NCBI GenBank assembly: GCA_017939025.1
Contig: JAGBAI010000129.1
Span: forward strand, 1-27,159
Length of the DNA stretch: 27,159 bases
DNA from: Oscillospiraceae bacterium
GTDB taxonomy: Bacteria; Bacillota_A; Clostridia; Oscillospirales; Oscillospiraceae
Direction: 5' to 3'
The notes beneath the pieces are model-generated. The model did not search any database and was not told the origin of the DNA. It was given only the letters and a program-made list of their open reading frames with translations. Positions within the stretch are counted from its first letter, which is position 1; every line of letters begins with the position of its first letter. The translations under genes were made by a program, and so were the position numbers. Of the stretch, positions 22,615 to 27,159 are shown piece by piece.

Positions 22615-25290
22615 ATGCTGAATGTAACAATTGACGGCATCCAGGTGCAGGTAAAAGAAGGCAGCACCATTCTGCAGGCAGCCCAGAGTGTGGGCATTGA
22701 GATCCCCACACTGTGCTATCTGAAGGACCTGACTCCTGGGGCATCCTGCCGTATTTGCCTGGTTGAGATTGCGGGCAATCCCAAGCTGTTTACCGCCTGT
22801 TCCACCCCTGTGGCTGAGGGCAATGTGATCTACACCAAGTCCGAAAAGGTCATTGCTGCAAGAAGAAGCGTACTGGATCTGATGCTGTCCACCCATAATG
22901 CCGACTGCTTCAGCTGTGCCAAGAACGGTGAGTGCCAGCTGCAGAACCTGTGCTATGAATATGGCGTGGAGCAGACCAGCTTCGCAGGTGTGAAGAACGA
23001 GTATCCCATCGATGATTCCAATGAGTTCTTTACCTATAACCCCAATCAGTGCATCCTGTGCCAGCGCTGTGTCAACGTCTGCCAGAAGCTCCACGGCGAA
23101 GCCGCCATCGGCATCACCGGCCGCGGCTTCAAGGCCAAGATTGCCACGCCCTTCGATCAGCTGATCCGCAGCACCAACTGCGTTTCCTGCGGCAACTGTG
23201 TTTCTGTCTGTCCCGTAGGCGCTCTGCTGCCCAAGAGCAAGATCCGTTACCGTGCCTTCGAAACCAAAAAGGTTCCCACCACCTGCACTTACTGCGGCGT
23301 AGGCTGCCAGCTGGAGCTGCAGGTGAAGGACGATACCGTTGTGGGCGCCCAGCCGCTGTACGGCGAAGCCAACAAGGGCCTGCTGTGTGTCAAGGGTAAG
23401 TTCGGCTACAACTTCATCAACCATAAGGACCGTCTGACAAAACCCCTGATCCGCAAGGACGGCGTTCTGACGGAAGCCAGCTGGGAAGAGGCCATCAGTC
23501 TGATCGCCCACAGGATCGGCACCATCAAGGCCCAGTCCGGCCCCGATGCTCTGGCAGGCCTTTCCAGCGCCCGCTGCTCCAATGAGGATAACTACGTCTT
23601 CCAGAAGATGATGCGTGCCGCTATCGGCACCAACAATGTTGACCACTGTGCCCGTCTGTGCCACGCTTCCACCGTGGCAGGCCTGGCCATTACCCTGGGC
23701 TCCGGCGCTATGACCAACTCCATTGCCGAGGCAGCCGACCAGGATGTGGTCTTTGTCACCGGCTCCAATACCACCGAGACCCATCCCGTTATCGGTTCTC
23801 TCATCCGCCAGGCCAAGAAGAAGGGTGCCAAGATCATCGTGGCAGAACCCCGCCGGATCCCTCTGTGCCGGGAAGCCGATGTGTTCCTGCAAATCAAGCC
23901 CGGCACCAACGTTGCCCTGTTCAACGGCATGATGAATGTCATCATTTCCGAAGGCCTGCAGGATCAGAAGTATATCGACGAGCGCACCGAAGGCTACGAG
24001 CAGCTGGTTGAGGTCGTCAAGGACTACACCCCCGAGGTGGTTGCCGAAATCTGTCAGATCGATGCCGAGGAGCTGAAGAAGGCTGCCCGGCTGTATGCCA
24101 AGGCCGATAAGGCCGGTATCTACTACGCCATGGGCGTCACCCAGCACTCCACCGGCACCGAGGGCGTTATGGGCACTTCCAATCTGGCGCTGCTGTGCGG
24201 CAAAATCGGAAAGTACGGCTGCGGTGTCAACCCCCTGCGCGGTCAGAACAATGTTCAGGGTGCCTGCGACATGGGCTGCCTGCCCACCGATTTCCCCGCC
24301 TACCAGAAGGTATTCAACGATGCCGCCCGGGAGAAGTTTGAAAAAGCCTGGGGTGTTTCTCTGTCCGGCAAGCCCGGCCTGACCGTTACCGAGATCATGA
24401 ACGCCGTGGAAGCCGGCAGCGTCCGGGGCCTGTATATCATGGGCGAGAACCCCATGATGTCCGATCCCGACCTGAACCATGTCAAGCACGCGCTGGAGAA
24501 CTGCGAATTCCTGGTGGTTCAGGATATTTTCCTCACCGAGACTGCCGCTCTTGCCGACGTGGTTCTGCCCGGCTGCACCTTCGCTGAGAAGGACGGCACC
24601 TTTACCAATACCGAGCGCCGTGTCCAGCGGATCCGCAAGGCCATCCCCTGTGTGGGTGAAAGCAAGGCGGACTTTGAAATTCTGTCCGACGTGATGGCTG
24701 CGCTGGGTTATGAGAACAGCTTCCATACCGCTGAGGAAGTCTTTGCCGAAATGGCAACCGTCACCCCCTCCTACGGCGGCATGAGCTATCAGCGTCTGGA
24801 AAAGGGCGGCCTCCAGTGGCCCTGCCCCACTGCCGACCATCCCGGCACCCCCATCCTGCATGTGGGCAAGTTCAGCCGGGGCGAGCGGGCCCTCTTTAAG
24901 CCCGCACCCTACCGTCCTTCTGCGGAGACTCCTGACGCAGAATACCCCATGATCTTCACCACCGGCCGTATTCTGTATCACTACCACACCAGCACCATGA
25001 CCGGTCGTGTAGAGGGCCTGGTGAACATTTCCGGCCGTTCCTATGTGGAGATCAATCCTGCCGATGCTGCCAAGCTGGACATTCTCTCCGGCGACAGCGT
25101 GAAGGTATCCTCCCGCCGCGGCGGTGTCTTTGCCGAGGCCCGGGTCACCGATATCGTGCCCGAGGGTGTTCTGTTCATGCCCTTCCACTTTGCAGACGGC
25201 CCCGCCAACATGCTGACCAACACCGCCATCGATCCCACTGCCAAGATCCCCGAGCTGAAGGTCTGTGCAGCCCGGATCGAAAAGGCATAA
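22615..25290 (+). CDS. NAD-linked formate dehydrogenase catalytic subunit, cysteine type
   Basis: The 891-residue protein has a NuoG-like N-terminus: [2Fe-2S] ligands C34, C45, C48, C62; a His/Cys cluster H94, C98, C101, C107; and two [4Fe-4S] groups at 146-156 and 189-199. A molybdopterin oxidoreductase follows with its own cluster (C224, C227, C231) and a C-terminal dinucleotide-binding domain. The metal ligand that is selenocysteine in some formate dehydrogenases is Cys349 here, followed by the conserved His350 (RLCHASTVAGL). It oxidises formate or reduces CO2 at a Mo/W-bis-MGD site and should exchange electrons with the divergent NuoE/NuoF-like module. AGGAGGAAAC precedes the ATG. Codon use is strongly biased, suggesting high expression. 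Confidence 0.93.
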   Translation: MLNVTIDGIQVQVKEGSTILQAAQSVGIEIPTLCYLKDLTPGASCRICLVEIAGNPKLFTACSTPVAEGNVIYTKSEKVIAARRSVLDLMLSTHNADCFSCAKNGECQLQNLCYEYGVEQTSFAGVKNEYPIDDSNEFFTYNPNQCILCQRCVNVCQKLHGEAAIGITGRGFKAKIATPFDQLIRSTNCVSCGNCVSVCPVGALLPKSKIRYRAFETKKVPTTCTYCGVGCQLELQVKDDTVVGAQPLYGEANKGLLCVKGKFGYNFINHKDRLTKPLIRKDGVLTEASWEEAISLIAHRIGTIKAQSGPDALAGLSSARCSNEDNYVFQKMMRAAIGTNNVDHCARLCHASTVAGLAITLGSGAMTNSIAEAADQDVVFVTGSNTTETHPVIGSLIRQAKKKGAKIIVAEPRRIPLCREADVFLQIKPGTNVALFNGMMNVIISEGLQDQKYIDERTEGYEQLVEVVKDYTPEVVAEICQIDAEELKKAARLYAKADKAGIYYAMGVTQHSTGTEGVMGTSNLALLCGKIGKYGCGVNPLRGQNNVQGACDMGCLPTDFPAYQKVFNDAAREKFEKAWGVSLSGKPGLTVTEIMNAVEAGSVRGLYIMGENPMMSDPDLNHVKHALENCEFLVVQDIFLTETAALADVVLPGCTFAEKDGTFTNTERRVQRIRKAIPCVGESKADFEILSDVMAALGYENSFHTAEEVFAEMATVTPSYGGMSYQRLEKGGLQWPCPTADHPGTPILHVGKFSRGERALFKPAPYRPSAETPDAEYPMIFTTGRILYHYHTSTMTGRVEGLVNISGRSYVEINPADAAKLDILSGDSVKVSSRRGGVFAEARVTDIVPEGVLFMPFHFADGPANMLTNTAIDPTAKIPELKVCAARIEKA

Positions 25291-25294
25291 GCCT

Positions 25295-26692
25295 ATGAAT
25301 CTGCAAAACAATACTCCCGGGACAGATTTGTCCCGGGAGGAATTGCCTCTGTTCGGCACCGCTGCCATTCTGGCGGGAGGGAAATCCTCCCGGATGGGCT
25401 TTGACAAGCAGCTTATGATGGAGGATGACCGGCGGATTCTGGAAACCGTCATTGAGACCCTGAAACAGGAATTTTCTGACATCCTCATCGTCACTGCAAA
25501 GCCTCAGCTATACGAAGGTATGGGCGTGCGGCTGTGCAGCGACCTTTACCCCGGAAAGGGGCCGCTGGCTGGGGTTCATGCTGCCCTGCACCATGCCCGC
25601 AGTCACTACATTTACCTGCTGGCCTGTGATATGCCGGTGGTAAATCTGCCTTTCATCCGTCACATGAAAGAAAAGCTGCGGGAAAGCGGAATGGATATCT
25701 GCGCCAGCCGGTACCATGACCGGATGGAGCCCTTCAACACCTTCTATTGCCGCGCTCTTTTGGGCGAAGTGGTCCACCGGCTGGAAACCGGAAACAGCTC
25801 CCTGTTCCGGTTTATCAACGCCAGCCGGGCCTGTGTCCTGTCCCAGGAGGACGCTGCCTGCTTTGATAAGGAGTTTCGTATGTTTACCAACATCAATACC
25901 CGTACCGAATACCAAAAATATCTGGGCAGCACAGAGGCTGACCCCGAAGGCTGCGCAGAGCTGGTTGACAAACTGGACATCCTGCGCTATATCGGCGGAG
26001 AATACATCCAGATGCGGGACCTGATGGTGCACGAAACTGCCCTGCGCCTGGAAGTTCCGGGCGTGATGACAAGAACCCTGTATTGCTCCCCCAGTGAGCT
26101 GAAAGAGTTGGTTGTGGGGCATCTGTATACCCAGGGATTGATCCAGGCGCCGGAGGATATGGAATCTCTGGAACTGGATATGGATGCCGGTTCTGCCCGG
26201 GTAACCCTGAAAGAAACACGCCGGAATCCGCCCGGTGTATTGCCGGAAGAAGGCCCTGTGTTTGATCCGCAGATCCTGCTGGCCAATCAGCAGAAATTTT
26301 ACGATCAGTCCACGCTGCAAAAAGCCACCGCCGGCACCCACCGCTGCGCCCTTTGCGATGACAGCGGCACCTGCTTTGCCTGCATTGACATCAGCCGTCA
26401 CAACGCCCTGGACAAGCTGACCGGTAAGGCGCTGCTGGAGGGCGTTTCTCTCCAAGACAAATATATCCTCACCAGCGGCCGGATCCCCATGGACATGATC
26501 CTGAAGGCAGCTGCCATTGGCGTTCCCATGATCGTATCCCGATCCACGCCCACCATCGCCGCGGTGGAAACTGCCCGGAAGGCAAACATCACCCTGCTGG
26601 GCTTTTCCCGGGAGAACCGGTTTAATATCTACAGTGTCCCACGCAGACTGAAAGGCTGCAATCTCTCTGTCCCGGAGGAATCAGTTCTCTGA
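25295..26692 (+). CDS. MobA-FdhD fusion for formate dehydrogenase cofactor maturation
   Basis: The start chosen is ATG 25295, four bases after the formate dehydrogenase stop; a longer frame overlaps that gene. Residues about 20-210 are MobA-like, the GTP:molybdopterin guanylyltransferase (LAGGKSSRMGFDK at 26-38, CDMPV at 111-115, EPFNTFY). Residues about 235-460 are FdhD-like, the sulfur-transfer and insertion factor (ISRHNALDKLTG at 366-377, TSGRIPMDM, SRSTPT, NIYS). The two steps of bis-MGD formation and cofactor sulfuration are thus joined in one protein. The CGxCG persulfide loop of E. coli FdhD, expected near residues 303-325, is missing; cysteines occur instead at 351, 354, 360 and 363. 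Confidence 0.88.
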   Translation: MNLQNNTPGTDLSREELPLFGTAAILAGGKSSRMGFDKQLMMEDDRRILETVIETLKQEFSDILIVTAKPQLYEGMGVRLCSDLYPGKGPLAGVHAALHHARSHYIYLLACDMPVVNLPFIRHMKEKLRESGMDICASRYHDRMEPFNTFYCRALLGEVVHRLETGNSSLFRFINASRACVLSQEDAACFDKEFRMFTNINTRTEYQKYLGSTEADPEGCAELVDKLDILRYIGGEYIQMRDLMVHETALRLEVPGVMTRTLYCSPSELKELVVGHLYTQGLIQAPEDMESLELDMDAGSARVTLKETRRNPPGVLPEEGPVFDPQILLANQQKFYDQSTLQKATAGTHRCALCDDSGTCFACIDISRHNALDKLTGKALLEGVSLQDKYILTSGRIPMDMILKAAAIGVPMIVSRSTPTIAAVETARKANITLLGFSRENRFNIYSVPRRLKGCNLSVPEESVL

Positions 26693-26872
26693 AGCAGCCG
26701 GATGTCCTTCCTTTCAGTGCCGCGCCCCGGTCTGAATCCGCCGGGACAGGGGATCCCTGCTCTGCAGAAGCGGTGTGGCAGACATGGCATCAGCCAACGA
26801 AACCTTCCCCGGCAGGCTCAACGCCCAGCTGAGATCCGTCATTCATCGCAAAATTGCCTTTTTATACTATTT
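26693..26872. other. GC-rich gap without recognised gene
   Basis: No frame here has a plausible start, ribosome site and family signature. The longest frames run into the downstream repeat. The stretch is GC-rich until about 26860, unlike the AT-rich repeat after it, and may be the 3' untranslated part of the fusion transcript or debris of a lost gene. Confidence 0.4.
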
Positions 26873-26874
26873 TC

Positions 26875-26972
26875 AAATGAAAGAATTTCAGTTTCATTTG
26901 AAAGACACCGCCTTTTGGCGTTGTCGATTCTGATATTTTCGGAATAGAAAATATCAGAATCTCGTCTCATTT
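26875..26972. repeat. Dispersed three-hairpin repeat, copy 2
   Basis: This copy matches 141-240 without gaps. Hairpin 1 is AAATGAAA with TTTCATTT (26875-26882/26892-26899), and here it gains an outer C-G pair. Hairpin 2 is around ACACCGCC/GGCGTTGT (26905-26924). Hairpin 3 is the identical 15-bp stem at 26926-26940/26947-26961 with loop GGAATA. The bases that differ from copy 1 lie mainly in loops or outside stems. Confidence 0.8.
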
Positions 26973-26985
26973 TAAAATAAAAACT

Positions 26986-27017
26986 AAGCGGCTGCCCATC
27001 CGGACAGCCGCTTTTTT
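26986..27017 (+). terminator. Rho-independent terminator
   Basis: AAGCGGCTG (26986-26994) pairs perfectly with CAGCCGCTT (27005-27013) and runs into TTTT. It probably ends the formate dehydrogenase/MobA-FdhD transcript. Confidence 0.88.
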
Positions 27018-27019
27018 GG

Positions 27020-27048
27020 GGTTCTATGTCAATAGTTGGGGTAGAGCC
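27020..27048. mobile_element. Possible insertion-sequence end
   Basis: The segment starting GGTTCTATGTCAATAGTTGG looks, from memory, like terminal repeats of ISL3-type insertion sequences. Its ends also pair (GGTTCTA with TAGAGCC). No transposase is in the window, so this is a weak call. Confidence 0.2.
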
Positions 27049-27066
27049 AAAATGAAACATCTAAGG

Positions 27067-27100
27067 ATCGTGTCGGAGCGGCAGCTCCGGCACGATTTTT
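27067..27100 (+). terminator. Rho-independent terminator-like hairpin
   Basis: ATCGTGTCGGAGC (27067-27079) pairs with GCTCCGGCACGAT (27084-27096), 13 bp with one G-T pair and a 4-base loop, followed by TTTT. No gene directly precedes it in this window. Confidence 0.75.
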
Positions 27101-27159
27101 ATGTATTACAGAAGAGGATTCTCTTTCTGAAATTATTGAAGTTTCTCATACCAAAACAA

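Noticed and set aside
23659..23661. Selenocysteine at the formate dehydrogenase active site
   Set aside because: The codon is TGC (cysteine), not TGA, and no in-frame stop interrupts the gene.
26693..26872. Molybdenum cofactor or cobalamin riboswitch
   Set aside because: The GC-rich stretch is near cofactor genes, but I could not match conserved motifs of either class on either strand and no downstream gene is present.
1..27159. CRISPR array, tRNA, rRNA, prophage or intact transposase genes
   Set aside because: No regularly spaced repeats, no tRNA-like cloverleaf or rRNA sequence, and no integrase or complete transposase frame were seen.

Overview
The window looks like a chromosomal segment of an anaerobic, moderately GC-rich Gram-positive gut-type bacterium of the class Clostridia, most likely Oscillospirales/Ruminococcaceae-like. 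This is inferred from protein style, strong AGGAGG ribosome binding sites, a Rex repressor, NAD-linked formate dehydrogenase genes, InlB-type repeats and a sortase-tail remnant. No database search was possible.

Layout. (1) 1-3100 is a worn region. It holds a hairpin-rich repeat, a PucR-type regulator gene that seems to have lost its 5' end, the last ~60 codons of a corrinoid-activating RACE-type protein on the opposite strand, an intact DUF2284 cysteine-rich protein, and a broken sortase-substrate tail behind a hairpin-rich leader. (2) 3245-17961 is a tight run of eleven same-strand genes ending in a strong terminator: an MBL-fold hydrolase, a CHASE2 class III adenylate cyclase, a polytopic membrane protein, a family 2 glycosyltransferase, a secreted InlB-repeat protein, a FecR-domain lipoprotein, a DUF3089 hydrolase lipoprotein, a condensation-domain-like acyltransferase with HHxxxDG, a GAF-ABC ATPase fusion, an FtsX-type permease and an acyl-CoA-synthetase-like ligase. 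(3) 18089-26692 is a formate/NADH redox locus: a LysR regulator, rex, NuoF-like and NuoE-like diaphorase subunits, a cysteine-type formate dehydrogenase catalytic subunit, and a MobA-FdhD fusion for its cofactor. (4) 26693-27159 holds no recognised gene but has a second copy of the hairpin repeat and two terminators.

How the parts may work together. In region 2 a membrane cyclase with an outward-facing sensor domain is co-encoded with a possible cyclic nucleotide phosphodiesterase and with an ABC transporter whose ATPase carries a GAF domain with an NKFDE-like signature. The simplest new hypothesis is a cAMP-gated envelope or acyl/glyco-lipid export system. This is inference and the cargo is unknown.

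In region 3 three promoters share one architecture to the base. Each has a T-N11-A LysR-type dyad (ATAG-N7-CTAT), 21 bp, a TTGGTT -35, 17 bp, and a TATAAT or TATTAT -10. They sit before rex, before the NuoE/NuoF pair, and (mirror-image, on the other strand) before the formate dehydrogenase. This predicts that the LysR protein encoded between them coordinates all three units. It is the best-supported new observation in the window because it can be read directly from the bases.
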